Shown piece after piece: positions 33,706 to 41,276 of a stretch of 64,000 nucleotides of DNA. Origin of the DNA: Mesorhizobium norvegicum (GTDB lineage Bacteria > Pseudomonadota > Alphaproteobacteria > Rhizobiales > Rhizobiaceae); assembly GCF_004919685.1 (NCBI RefSeq), contig NZ_SMYZ01000004.1, positions 62,001-126,000 of the forward strand. The letters run 5' to 3'. The notes beneath the pieces were generated by a model. The model was not told the DNA's origin. It worked only from the letters and a program-made list of their open reading frames with translations, and made no database searches. The translations under genes and the position numbers were made by a program. Within the stretch, counting starts at the first letter, position 1; the number at the start of each line of letters is the position of its first letter.

Positions 33706-34679
33706 GCTCCGACGACCTGCTCCGTGTCAGCGATTTGCGCGTCTCGTTCCGGGTCGGCGGCCTGTCCGCCAGGCTTGCCGGGCGGGCCACCGAGATCGAA
33801 GCGGTCTCCGGCGTCAGCTTCACCCTTCAACGAGGCAGCACCTTCGCATTGGTCGGCGAATCCGGCTCGGGCAAGACGACGCTGGCGCGCACGCTCAACG
33901 GTCTTCAGCCCGTGAGGGCGGGCAAGATCCTGTTTGAAGGGCAGGAACTGCAAGGCCTGTCCAACGCCGCCCTGAAGCTGGTGCGGCGGCGCATGCCGAT
34001 GATGTTCCAGGATCCGGTCGGATCGCTGTCGCCGCGGCTCAGCGTGCGGTCGCTGCTGTCGGAGCCTTTCGTCATTCACGGGCTGTCGGATCGCGATCTG
34101 AACGCCGAAGTCACACGGCTTCTCGCGCTGGTCGGGCTGCCGCGCGATTTCGCCGACCGCTACCCGCACCAGCTTTCCGGCGGCCAGGCGCGCCGCGTCG
34201 GCGTGGCGCGGGCGATCGCGCTGGACCCGGTGCTGGTCGTCGCCGACGAACCGACCGCCGGCCTCGACGTCTCCGTGCAGGGAGAGGTGCTGAACCTGCT
34301 CAACGATCTGCGCGACCGCATGGGCCTGTCGATGCTGATCATCACTCACAATCTGCATGTCGTGCGCCAGATCGCCGACCGCATGGCGGTGATGTATCTC
34401 GGGCGCTTCGTCGAGCAGGGCGAAACCGAAGCGATCTTCCGCGCCCCGCACCATCCCTATACGGCGGCACTTCTGTCGGCCAATCCCGAGCCGGACCCAG
34501 ATCGGGTGCATCAGCGCATCACGCTGCCGGCTGACGTTCCGTCCTTGCTGGCGCGCCCCTCAGGCTGCGAATTCCACACACGCTGCCCGCAGGCTCAGGC
34601 CCGTTGCGCGGTGGATGTCCCCGTCCCGGCCACGGTCGGCAACAGCCGCCTGACCTGCCATTTCCCGCTGAACACATAA
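33702..34679 (+). CDS. Peptide-type ABC transporter ATP-binding protein (DppF type)
   Basis: 325-residue second ATPase, start at MSSDDLLRVSDL overlapping the DppD-type stop. Walker A GESGSGKT near residues 54-61, Q-loop MFQDPVGSLSPRL, signature LSGGQARRVGVARAI and Walker B VLVVDEPTAGLDVSVQ. C-terminal Cys-containing extension (GCEFHTRCPQAQARC) as in its partner. Completes the SBP-B-C-D-F importer. Confidence 0.93.
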   Translation: MSSDDLLRVSDLRVSFRVGGLSARLAGRATEIEAVSGVSFTLQRGSTFALVGESGSGKTTLARTLNGLQPVRAGKILFEGQELQGLSNAALKLVRRRMPMMFQDPVGSLSPRLSVRSLLSEPFVIHGLSDRDLNAEVTRLLALVGLPRDFADRYPHQLSGGQARRVGVARAIALDPVLVVADEPTAGLDVSVQGEVLNLLNDLRDRMGLSMLIITHNLHVVRQIADRMAVMYLGRFVEQGETEAIFRAPHHPYTAALLSANPEPDPDRVHQRITLPADVPSLLARPSGCEFHTRCPQAQARCAVDVPVPATVGNSRLTCHFPLNT

Positions 34680-34727
34680 GGATCGTCACCGGCACAAGTG
34701 TCGGCCGGGGCGTTGAGAGGAGCCGCC

Positions 34728-36755
34728 ATGCAAGATATCCGCGTCGTCACCGATTTCCCGCGAAAAATCCGCGAGATCGAGAACCTGTGGATTCCGATGC
34801 CTGACGGCATCAAGCTGGCGGCGCGTGTCTGGCTGCCGGAAGACGCGGAAGCCGATCCGGTGCCGGCGATCCTCGAATATTTGCCCTATCGCAAGCGTGA
34901 CGGAACGGTGGAGCGCGATGCGCTGACGCATCCCTATTTCGCCGGTCACGGCTATGCCGGCGTGCGGGTCGACATGCGCGGCTCGGGCGACAGCGAGGGA
35001 CTGTGCAAGGGTGAGTATCTGAAGCAGGAGCAGGATGACTGCCTGGCGGTCATCGAATGGCTGGCGAGGCAATCCTGGTGCTCGGGAAGCGTCGGCATGA
35101 TCGGCATCAGCTGGGGCGGCTTCAACGGGCTGCAGGTCGCCGCCCGCCGCCCGCCGGCGCTGAAAGCCGTCGTCTCGCTGTGCTCGACCGACGACCGCTA
35201 TAATGACGACGTGCATTATCTCGGCGGCGCGATGATGTGCGACAATCTGATGTGGGGCACCACCGCCTGGGCGATCGCCATGACCCCGCCCGATCCGCTG
35301 ATCGTCGGCGACCGCTGGCGGGATCTTTGGGAGCAACGGCTGAACGGCAACGGCATCTGGATGCAGGACTGGTTCGAACACCAGCGCCGCGACGATTTCT
35401 ACAAGCACGGTTCGATCTGCGAGGATTATTCCGATGTCGAAATCCCGGTCTATGCCGTCGGCGGCTGGGCCGACGGCTACCCCAATCCGATCTTCCGGAT
35501 GCTGGAGAAGTTAAGCGGTCCCCGCAAAGGCCTGATCGGACCCTGGGGCCACAAATATCCGCACTTCGCCATGCCCGGCCCGCGCATCGGATTCCTACAG
35601 GAGTGCCTGCGCTGGTGGGATCAGTATCTCAAGGGCATCGACACCGGCATTGCCGACGAGCCGATGCTGCGCGCCTGGATCCAGGACCCCGCACGGCCGG
35701 CGGCGATCTATGACGAGCGGCCCGGCCGCTGGGTCGCGGAACCGGCGTGGCCGGGACCCGGCGTCGGCGAAAAGGTGCTGAACCTTGGCCCTCATGTGCT
35801 GAGCGAGGCCAAGGGCGAAGATACGATCCTGGAGATTTCGTCGCCGCAGACGGCCGGCCTGTCTTCCGGCGCCTGGTGCGGCTATGGCGTGATGCCGACC
35901 TTGCCGGTCGACCAGCGCACGGAAGAAGGCAATGCCTTGATCTTCGAGACCGCGCCGTTGAGCGAAGCAGTCGAGATCCTCGGTTTCCCCGAATTCGAGG
36001 TCAAGCTCTCCTCCGACAAGCCGGTCGCGCTTCTCTCCGCGACGCTGTCGCAAGTGTTTCCCGAAGGTGCTGCCTCGCGCGTCAGCTACGGCATCCTCAA
36101 CTTGAGCCACCGCAACGATGATCTGGACATCGCACCGATGGTGCCGGGCCAGGCGGAAGCCGTCCGCATCAAGCTGCGCTGCTGCGGGCAGCGTTTCGAG
36201 GTCGGCGAGCGTATCCGGCTGGCACTGGCGACATCGCACTGGCCGATCGTCTTCCCGACGGCCGAGCAGGCGACGTTGTCGATCCATTGCGGCGACAGCC
36301 GGCTGATCCTGCCGGTGCGCCCACCGCAGCCGCTGGACGACACGCTAGGGGCTTTCTTGGGCGCGGAAAGCGCCACGCCGATGGAGCAAGAGGTGCTGGC
36401 CAAGGGCGACGGCTTCCAGCGCTCGGTGTCGACGGACCAGGTCACCGGCGAGACCGTCTATCAGGTCGTCAATGATGGCGGCACGGTGCGGCATCCGCAT
36501 ACGCAGATGATTGTCGCGGCGAGGCATGTCGACCGGTTCACCATCCACCCGGGCGATCCGAACTCGGCGGTCGGCACCTGCACCTGGGAGAAATCCTATG
36601 GCCGTGGCGACTGGCAGGCGCGGCTTTCGGTGAAGGCGACGGTAAGGGCGCTGCGAAAAGTCTGGCGGATCGAGACCCACATGACCGCCCATGACGGCGA
36701 TGAGCGGATCGTCGACCGCAGCGAGGTCAAGGAGTATCCGCGCGATCTCAACTGA
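34728..36755 (+). CDS. CocE/NonD-family hydrolase (X-Pro dipeptidyl-peptidase-like)
   Basis: 675-residue alpha/beta hydrolase of the S15/CocE family. ATG at 34728 after GAGAGGAG. The catalytic Ser is Ser128 in GISWGGFNGL; the oxyanion-hole Tyr is in ILEYLPYRKRDGT (Tyr51 region); a jelly-roll C-terminal domain starts about residue 400. No signal peptide. It follows the peptide importer by 48 bases on the same strand, so an esterase or aminopeptidase acting on the imported peptide or acylated compound is the natural reading. Members range from cocaine esterase to X-Pro-dipeptidyl peptidase, so the exact bond cleaved is open. Confidence 0.88.
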   Translation: MQDIRVVTDFPRKIREIENLWIPMPDGIKLAARVWLPEDAEADPVPAILEYLPYRKRDGTVERDALTHPYFAGHGYAGVRVDMRGSGDSEGLCKGEYLKQEQDDCLAVIEWLARQSWCSGSVGMIGISWGGFNGLQVAARRPPALKAVVSLCSTDDRYNDDVHYLGGAMMCDNLMWGTTAWAIAMTPPDPLIVGDRWRDLWEQRLNGNGIWMQDWFEHQRRDDFYKHGSICEDYSDVEIPVYAVGGWADGYPNPIFRMLEKLSGPRKGLIGPWGHKYPHFAMPGPRIGFLQECLRWWDQYLKGIDTGIADEPMLRAWIQDPARPAAIYDERPGRWVAEPAWPGPGVGEKVLNLGPHVLSEAKGEDTILEISSPQTAGLSSGAWCGYGVMPTLPVDQRTEEGNALIFETAPLSEAVEILGFPEFEVKLSSDKPVALLSATLSQVFPEGAASRVSYGILNLSHRNDDLDIAPMVPGQAEAVRIKLRCCGQRFEVGERIRLALATSHWPIVFPTAEQATLSIHCGDSRLILPVRPPQPLDDTLGAFLGAESATPMEQEVLAKGDGFQRSVSTDQVTGETVYQVVNDGGTVRHPHTQMIVAARHVDRFTIHPGDPNSAVGTCTWEKSYGRGDWQARLSVKATVRALRKVWRIETHMTAHDGDERIVDRSEVKEYPRDLN

Positions 36756-36775
36756 AAGCGGCTGCGACGCTACGG

Positions 36776-37678
36776 CTAGGCCATCGATTTCGGCAAGGCG
36801 GCGGCCAGCGCATCGACGGCCAGCCGCACCTTCAGCGGCAGATGCGGTGTCTGCAGCCAAAGGGCATGGCAGTCGTAGAGATATCGCGGCTGGTCCGGCA
36901 ACAGCGCCACCAGCGCGCCGGCTTCAATGCGCTCGCGCACCAGCCAGTAGGGCAGCCAGGCAAGCCCCATCCCGTCGGCAGCCGCGTCGGCGATAGCATC
37001 GAGATCGTCGAGCCGCAGCCGGCCGGTTGGCGTGATCTCCTGCACGGGTTGCCCTTCTCGCACAAACAGCCACGGCTGAACCACCTGGCCGAGCCGGCGG
37101 TAGACAATCGCTTGATGGTCGGCGAGGTCTTCGATCCGCCGCGGTTCGCCATGGCGCTGAAGATAGGAGGGCGCGGCGCAGACGACCATGCCCTGGCGCG
37201 CGACGCGGCGCGCGATCATTCCAGCCTTGTCGTCCAGAGTGCCGGTGCGGATGGCAAGGTCGTAACCGTCCTCGGCAAGGTCGGCGAAGCGGTCGCTGAG
37301 CGACAGGTCGAGCTCCAGCATCGGATATTGCCGAGCAAGCTTCAGTAGCACGGGGGTCACGCAGTGGCGGCCGAAATGCGCCGGCATGGTGACGCGCAGT
37401 TTGCCACGCGGTTCGGAGAACTGGTCCGCGGCGAGCGCATCGGCGGCCTCGGCCTCTGCCAGCACCACGCGGCAGCGTTCATAGTAAGCGCGGCCGAAGT
37501 CGGTCAGGCTCTGCTTGCGTGTGGTCCGGTTGAGCAGCCGCACGCCCAGCCGTTCCTCGAGAAACCGGACATGCTTGCCAACCATCGGTCCGGACAGATC
37601 GAGTGCGACTGCGGCGGCTGCGAACGAACCGAGGTCGGCGGCTCTGACGAACACGGCCATGCTCTCAAGCCGATCCAT
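36776..37678 (-). CDS. LysR-family transcriptional regulator
   Basis: 300 residues starting MDRLESMAVFVRAADLGSFAAAA, the typical opening of the CrgA/DsdC-like LysR branch with a winged helix in residues 1-60 and an effector domain from about 90. Convergent with the CocE-like gene and divergent from the MDR oxidoreductase gene at 37781, its probable target. No clear T-N11-A box stands out in the 102-base gap. Confidence 0.9.
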   Translation of the reverse strand: MDRLESMAVFVRAADLGSFAAAAVALDLSGPMVGKHVRFLEERLGVRLLNRTTRKQSLTDFGRAYYERCRVVLAEAEAADALAADQFSEPRGKLRVTMPAHFGRHCVTPVLLKLARQYPMLELDLSLSDRFADLAEDGYDLAIRTGTLDDKAGMIARRVARQGMVVCAAPSYLQRHGEPRRIEDLADHQAIVYRRLGQVVQPWLFVREGQPVQEITPTGRLRLDDLDAIADAAADGMGLAWLPYWLVRERIEAGALVALLPDQPRYLYDCHALWLQTPHLPLKVRLAVDALAAALPKSMA

Positions 37679-37780
37679 ATTCGGAACTCCTGGTTTCTAC
37701 TGTTCTCACTTCACAGCCATTTATCCCCGGAGAGCTCAGCTGCATAGCTCATTCGGTTCAGATGATTTGGAGTGTCCCGA

Positions 37781-38770
37781 ATGGCACGTGTGGTTCGCTT
37801 TCACCAGCATGGAGGTCCCGAGGTTCTGCGCATCGAGGATGTCGAGCTTCCTCCACCGGTCCCAGGCGAAGTTCAAATCCGCGTCAAGGCGCTCGGCCTC
37901 AATCGCGCCGAGGTGCTGCTGCGCGCGGGTACCTATATCGAGACGCCGACGCAGCCCTCAGGACTTGGCCTCGAGGCGGCGGGTGTTATCGAGGCGGTGG
38001 GCGAAGGTGTTGAGGATTTCGCGCCAGGCGACAGCGTCAGTGTCATCCCGCCGCAATCGATGATCCGCTGGCCGGCTTATGGCGAGTTGGCCACCTATCC
38101 CGCCGGGCTCGTGGTCAAGCATCCGCCGTCGCTCGACTGGCGGACGGCGGCGGCGGTCTGGATGCAATATCTCACCGCCTATGGCGCGCTGATCGATATC
38201 GCCAGGCTTGGAAGTGGAGATGCCGTCGTCATCACCGCGGCCTCAAGCAGCGTCGGGCTTGCGGCGATCCAGATCGCCAACAGGATCGGCGCGATGACGA
38301 TTGCAGTAACGCGGACATCGGCCAAGAAGCAGGCTCTCCTCGACGCCGGTGCGGCGCATGTCGTCGCCTTGGCCGAGGAGGATCTGACGGCACGGCTGAA
38401 TGAGATCGCAGGGCCAGAAGGCGTGCGCGTCGTGTTCGATCCGATCGGCGGCCCGATCTTCGAGCCATTGACAGCGGCGATAGCGCGTGGCGGCATTCTC
38501 ATCGAATATGGCGGCCTCAGCCGCGAGCCGACGCCATTCCCACTGTCAGCCGTGCTGGCCAAGACGCTGACGCTGCGCGGCTACCTCGTCCACGAGATCA
38601 CCGGCGACCCGGCCAAATTGGAGGCCGCCAAGGCGTTCATCCTCGAAGGACTCGAGACCGGGACTCTAAGGCCGATCATCGACCGGACCTTTGCGTTCGA
38701 CCAGATCGTCGAGGCGCACCGCTATCTGGAGTCGAACGTGCAATTCGGCAAGATCGTGGTGACGATCTGA
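37781..38770 (+). CDS. Zinc-independent MDR oxidoreductase (quinone reductase-like)
   Basis: 329-residue medium-chain dehydrogenase/reductase. The Cys ligand of zinc alcohol dehydrogenases is absent: the equivalent segment reads NRAEVLLRAGTY, and there is no four-Cys structural zinc loop. NADPH-binding region includes VVITAASSSVGLAAIQIANRIGA and VVFDPIGGPIFEPL. This is the quinone oxidoreductase/zeta-crystallin pattern, reducing quinones or activated alkenes in the cytoplasm. ATG at 37781 with GGAG upstream; a GTG three codons earlier is less likely. Divergent from the LysR gene that probably controls it. Its 3' end carries a 19-base tandem duplication. Confidence 0.88.
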   Translation: MARVVRFHQHGGPEVLRIEDVELPPPVPGEVQIRVKALGLNRAEVLLRAGTYIETPTQPSGLGLEAAGVIEAVGEGVEDFAPGDSVSVIPPQSMIRWPAYGELATYPAGLVVKHPPSLDWRTAAAVWMQYLTAYGALIDIARLGSGDAVVITAASSSVGLAAIQIANRIGAMTIAVTRTSAKKQALLDAGAAHVVALAEEDLTARLNEIAGPEGVRVVFDPIGGPIFEPLTAAIARGGILIEYGGLSREPTPFPLSAVLAKTLTLRGYLVHEITGDPAKLEAAKAFILEGLETGTLRPIIDRTFAFDQIVEAHRYLESNVQFGKIVVTI

Positions 38771-38788
38771 GATCGTGGTGACGGTTTG
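38751..38788 (+). repeat. Imperfect 19-base tandem duplication across a stop codon
   Basis: AGATCGTGGTGACGATCTG (38751-38769) is followed directly by AGATCGTGGTGACGGTTTG (38770-38788), two mismatches. The stop of the MDR gene lies at the junction (38768-38770). Confidence 0.85.
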
Positions 38789-38921
38789 AGCGGAGATGGC
38801 GAACAAATCATTCTTGCTGAAAAGATCGCCCTTGAAGGCGTGGCTCTGCATCCCTAACTGTTGCGTGCGGGCCGGGCCCCTCTGACTGTCGCTTTTGGCG
38901 ATTGTGATGTCGGACCGCTTT

Positions 38922-38933
38922 AACGGGCCCGTT
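38922..38933. other. Palindrome AACGGGCCCGTT upstream of the zinc-ribbon gene
   Basis: Perfect 12-base palindrome followed by CCATCTTTT, with a second GCGGGCCCATTCTTTTTT at about 38950-38968. Either a terminator for the MDR gene or a control site for the zinc-ribbon gene at 38984; I cannot decide. Confidence 0.35.
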
Positions 38934-38983
38934 TCCATCTTTTCGGTCAAGCGGGCCCATTCTTTTTTGGTTTGGAGCCCCAC

Positions 38984-39277
38984 ATGACATCTTCCCTCCT
39001 TGGTATGGTTTGCCCCTCCTGCCGCGTCGCGCTCGTGATGAGCGAACGCCAGGGTATCGAGATCGATTACTGTCCGCAGTGCCGCGGCGTCTGGCTTGAT
39101 CGAGGGGAACTCGACAAGATCATCGAGCGTTCCGGCAGGGAAGCGGCGCCCGCGCCGCAGCCGGCAGCATTCTCCCCGCCGCAACATGGCCAGGGCCGCG
39201 ATGACGATTATTCCCGCTCGCAGGGCCACCGCTATCCGAAGCGGAAGAAATCGTTCTTCGAAGAGTTGTTCGATTGA
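38984..39277 (+). CDS. TFIIB-type zinc-ribbon protein
   Basis: 97-residue protein with an N-terminal zf-TFIIB domain: CPSC at residues 10-13 and CPQC at about 30-33, with GVWLDRGELDKII following, the standard pattern of this family. The rest is low-complexity (proline, glutamine, charged) and ends with the conserved acidic/aromatic tail KKSFFEELFD. ATG at 38984 with GGAG upstream. Function of the family is not known; it lies 74 bases before a Tim44-domain gene on the same strand. Confidence 0.9.
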   Translation: MTSSLLGMVCPSCRVALVMSERQGIEIDYCPQCRGVWLDRGELDKIIERSGREAAPAPQPAAFSPPQHGQGRDDDYSRSQGHRYPKRKKSFFEELFD

Positions 39278-39351
39278 CGGCATGACGCCCGGGACCCGTG
39301 CCGGCGTTTGTTGAAAATTCCCGAAAACCACATCGATAAAGGTCATCCCCG

Positions 39352-40338
39352 ATGATGTCTCGAACCAGCCGATTTGCCACCCTCTTTGCCGGACTGTTCC
39401 TGGCATTCTCGATGGTCGCGATGGACCATGCCGAGGCCCGTCGCGGCGGCAGTTTCGGCAGTCGCGGCACGCGTACGTTCCAATCGGCGCCGCCGACCAG
39501 AACAGCGCCAGCGCCGACCGCTCCGGTCGAGCGTTCGATGACGCCCAGCACCGGCGTGAACAACGCGGCCCGACAGCCACAGGCCGGCCTGCAGAGGCCC
39601 GGCTTCATGAGCGGCTTCGGTGGAACAATGATGCGCGGCCTGCTGCTCGGCGGGCTGATCGGACTGCTCGTGGGCCAAGGCTTCGGCGGTCTGGCCGGCA
39701 TGTTCGGCTTCTTGCTTCAGGCCCTGCTCATCGGTGGCGCAATCATGCTGGCTATCAGGTTCTTCCGCTCGCAGTCGGCGCGTGGTCCTGCCCCGGCGCT
39801 CGCCGGTGCCGGCAATGTCCAGGCTTCGCGATTTGAGAACCGCGCAACGGCACAACAGCAAACTGCAGGCTCCTTCACAATTCCCGGCTTTGGCGGCGGA
39901 TCGGGCGGAGGCTCTCCGGCCGCGGCCTCTGAGGAGATCACGCTGGCCCAGACCGATCTCGACGCATTCCAGCAGCTGTTGACCGATGTCCAGGAAGCAT
40001 TCGGGCGCGAAGACCATGCCGCCCTGCGCCGGGCGACGACCCCCGAGATGGTGTCCTACCTGTCCGAGGAGCTGGCCGACAATGCCCAGAAAGGTCTCAG
40101 GAACGAGGTAACGGACATCCACTTGCTGCAGGCCGACGTGGCCGAAAGCTGGCGCGAGGATGACCACGACTACGCCACGGCCGCCTTGCGCTACGAGTCT
40201 CGCGACGTGACGCGCGAACGGGCCAGCGGCAAGGTCGTCGAGGGTGACGCTGATCACCCGACAGAGACGACCGAGCTGTGGACCTTCGTGCGTGAGAATG
40301 GATCGAACTGGAAGCTCTCGGCAATACAACAGGCTTGA
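39352..40338 (+). CDS. Tim44-like-domain membrane protein
   Basis: 328-residue envelope protein. N-terminal signal or anchor (LFAGLFLAFSMVAMDHAEA), an Arg/Gly/Ser/Pro-rich stretch, two close hydrophobic segments rich in Gly (MMRGLLLGGLIGLLVGQGFGGLAGMFGFLL in outline, about residues 83-130), a Gly-rich linker and a C-terminal Tim44-like domain (about 195-325) with LDAFQQLLTDVQEAFGREDHAALRR and ELWTFVRENGSNWKLSAIQ. Bacterial Tim44-like proteins are believed to be inner-membrane-associated; no defined function. A double ATG gives two possible starts three bases apart. Confidence 0.88.
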   Translation: MMSRTSRFATLFAGLFLAFSMVAMDHAEARRGGSFGSRGTRTFQSAPPTRTAPAPTAPVERSMTPSTGVNNAARQPQAGLQRPGFMSGFGGTMMRGLLLGGLIGLLVGQGFGGLAGMFGFLLQALLIGGAIMLAIRFFRSQSARGPAPALAGAGNVQASRFENRATAQQQTAGSFTIPGFGGGSGGGSPAAASEEITLAQTDLDAFQQLLTDVQEAFGREDHAALRRATTPEMVSYLSEELADNAQKGLRNEVTDIHLLQADVAESWREDDHDYATAALRYESRDVTRERASGKVVEGDADHPTETTELWTFVRENGSNWKLSAIQQA

Positions 40339-40342
40339 GCCC

Positions 40343-40360
40343 GGCTCGTTTTGTCGAGCC
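40343..40360 (+). terminator. Terminator-like hairpin after the Tim44-domain gene
   Basis: GGCTCG (40343-40348), loop TTTTGT, CGAGCC (40355-40360), then TTC. Five bases after the stop codon. Short U-run only, so moderate strength. Confidence 0.5.
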
Positions 40361-40454
40361 TTCGATGTGATGGGCAATTGCGGGCGTTCAGCTCACGATC
40401 CTGACACACATCGGCGTGCCGATCTCGATGGCGCGCAAAACGCTGAGACCAGCA

Positions 40455-40487
40455 CCGCGAGCGCCCTGAAAACAGGGGGCCTCGCGG
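40455..40487. other. Two-part GC-rich hairpin in intergenic space
   Basis: Outer stem CCGCGAG/CTCGCGG (40455-40461 and 40481-40487) and inner stem CCCTG/CAGGG with an AAAA loop. No T-run on either strand. Could be a terminator, a small RNA end or a structured leader element; I do not recognise a known RNA family. Confidence 0.4.
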
Positions 40488-40651
40488 TTCAGGCTGCCGG
40501 CAAAGACCAGACAATCCCTATATGATTTCCTCCCCTGCCCGCCAGCACTTCGGCGCGCGGGAGGCGTGAGAATTTCGCCTGTTCACGCTTGCAACGAAGC
40601 CTCATATGTGAAAATACTATTTACAAAAGAAGATTGGAGGGAGGAGACGTC

Positions 40652-40726
40652 GTGCATTCAGGCGCCTTGACGCGTGTTCAAACGATTGCGCGGCACTTCC
40701 GGCAAGACTGGCGGAGCCGGCCATGA
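40652..40726 (+). CDS. Possible 24-residue upstream ORF coupled to the MaoC gene
   Basis: GTG start at 40652 behind a very strong GGAGGGAGGAG ribosome site, 24 codons, stop TGA at 40724-40726 overlapping the MaoC ATG (40723) by 4 bases. The peptide begins [10 protein letters not shown] and is rich in Arg. No other good ribosome site precedes the MaoC start (GGAGCCGGCC lies within this ORF). Either a leader peptide that couples translation to the MaoC gene or a chance frame; the overlap and ribosome site make me favour coupling. Confidence 0.4.
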   Translation: MHSGALTRVQTIARHFRQDWRSRP

Positions 40727-41274
40727 ACGACTTCGCGCCCACGGTCGGCGTCGCCTCGACGTATCCCAAGAACATGCCTGAAGATCACGCCGCGCTGCCG
40801 GTGTGGAACGCCGAAAACTGGTTCTATGAGGACTGGCCAGTCGGCCAGAAAATCCGCTCATTGCGCCGCACGATGGCGGAAGGCGACAGCCACCTTTTCA
40901 ACACGCTGGTGCTCGACATCCACCCCTATGTGCAGGACCAGATGTTTGCCGAGAGCGAAGGCATTTTCGGCAAGCGGCTGATTGCCGGCGCTTTCGTCTT
41001 TTCGGCAGGCCTTGGTCTGGTCGCCACCAATTGCGTCAATGCCTTTTCCTATGGCTACGACAGACTACGTTTCATAAAGCCTGTCTTCATTGGCGACACG
41101 ATCTATTCGATCCGCTCCAACCTGGACAAGAAGCCCCGCTACAAGGAAATGGGGCTGATCCGCGCCAGCTATGAGGTGTTCAAGGGCGAAGGCGAACTCG
41201 TTCTCTATTGCGAGCATCTGCAGACGGTGAAGTACCGCAACCCCGCCGACTTCGTCGGCAAGACGGAGAAATAG
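40723..41274 (+). CDS. MaoC-like hotdog-fold protein lacking the catalytic His
   Basis: 183-residue single hotdog domain of the MaoC/R-specific enoyl-CoA hydratase family. The conserved hydratase signature GDxNPxH reads LDIHPYV here: Asp and Pro are kept but the catalytic His position is Val and the Asn is His. The second half carries [20 protein letters not shown], identical to the MaoC protein at 52333, showing they are paralogues. Followed two bases later by the CoA-transferase gene. It may act on an unusual CoA ester or lack hydratase activity. Start coupled to a small upstream ORF. Confidence 0.85.
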   Translation: MNDFAPTVGVASTYPKNMPEDHAALPVWNAENWFYEDWPVGQKIRSLRRTMAEGDSHLFNTLVLDIHPYVQDQMFAESEGIFGKRLIAGAFVFSAGLGLVATNCVNAFSYGYDRLRFIKPVFIGDTIYSIRSNLDKKPRYKEMGLIRASYEVFKGEGELVLYCEHLQTVKYRNPADFVGKTEK

Positions 41275-41276
41275 CG

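Larger units (their letters stand above)
40339..40651 (+). other. Intergenic region with two hairpins, no gene seen
   Basis: About 310 bases without a convincing protein. Holds the terminator-like hairpin at 40343-40360, a larger hairpin at 40455-40487 and, toward the 3' end, a purine-rich ribosome-site-like stretch GGAGGGAGGAG (40636-40646) that serves the small ORF at 40652. An AT-rich stretch at about 40605-40630 could hold the promoter for the MaoC-CaiB operon. Confidence 0.5.

Noticed and set aside
40339..40651. A riboswitch upstream of the MaoC operon
   Set aside because: The hairpins match no riboswitch layout I know and are more than 150 bases from the start codon.
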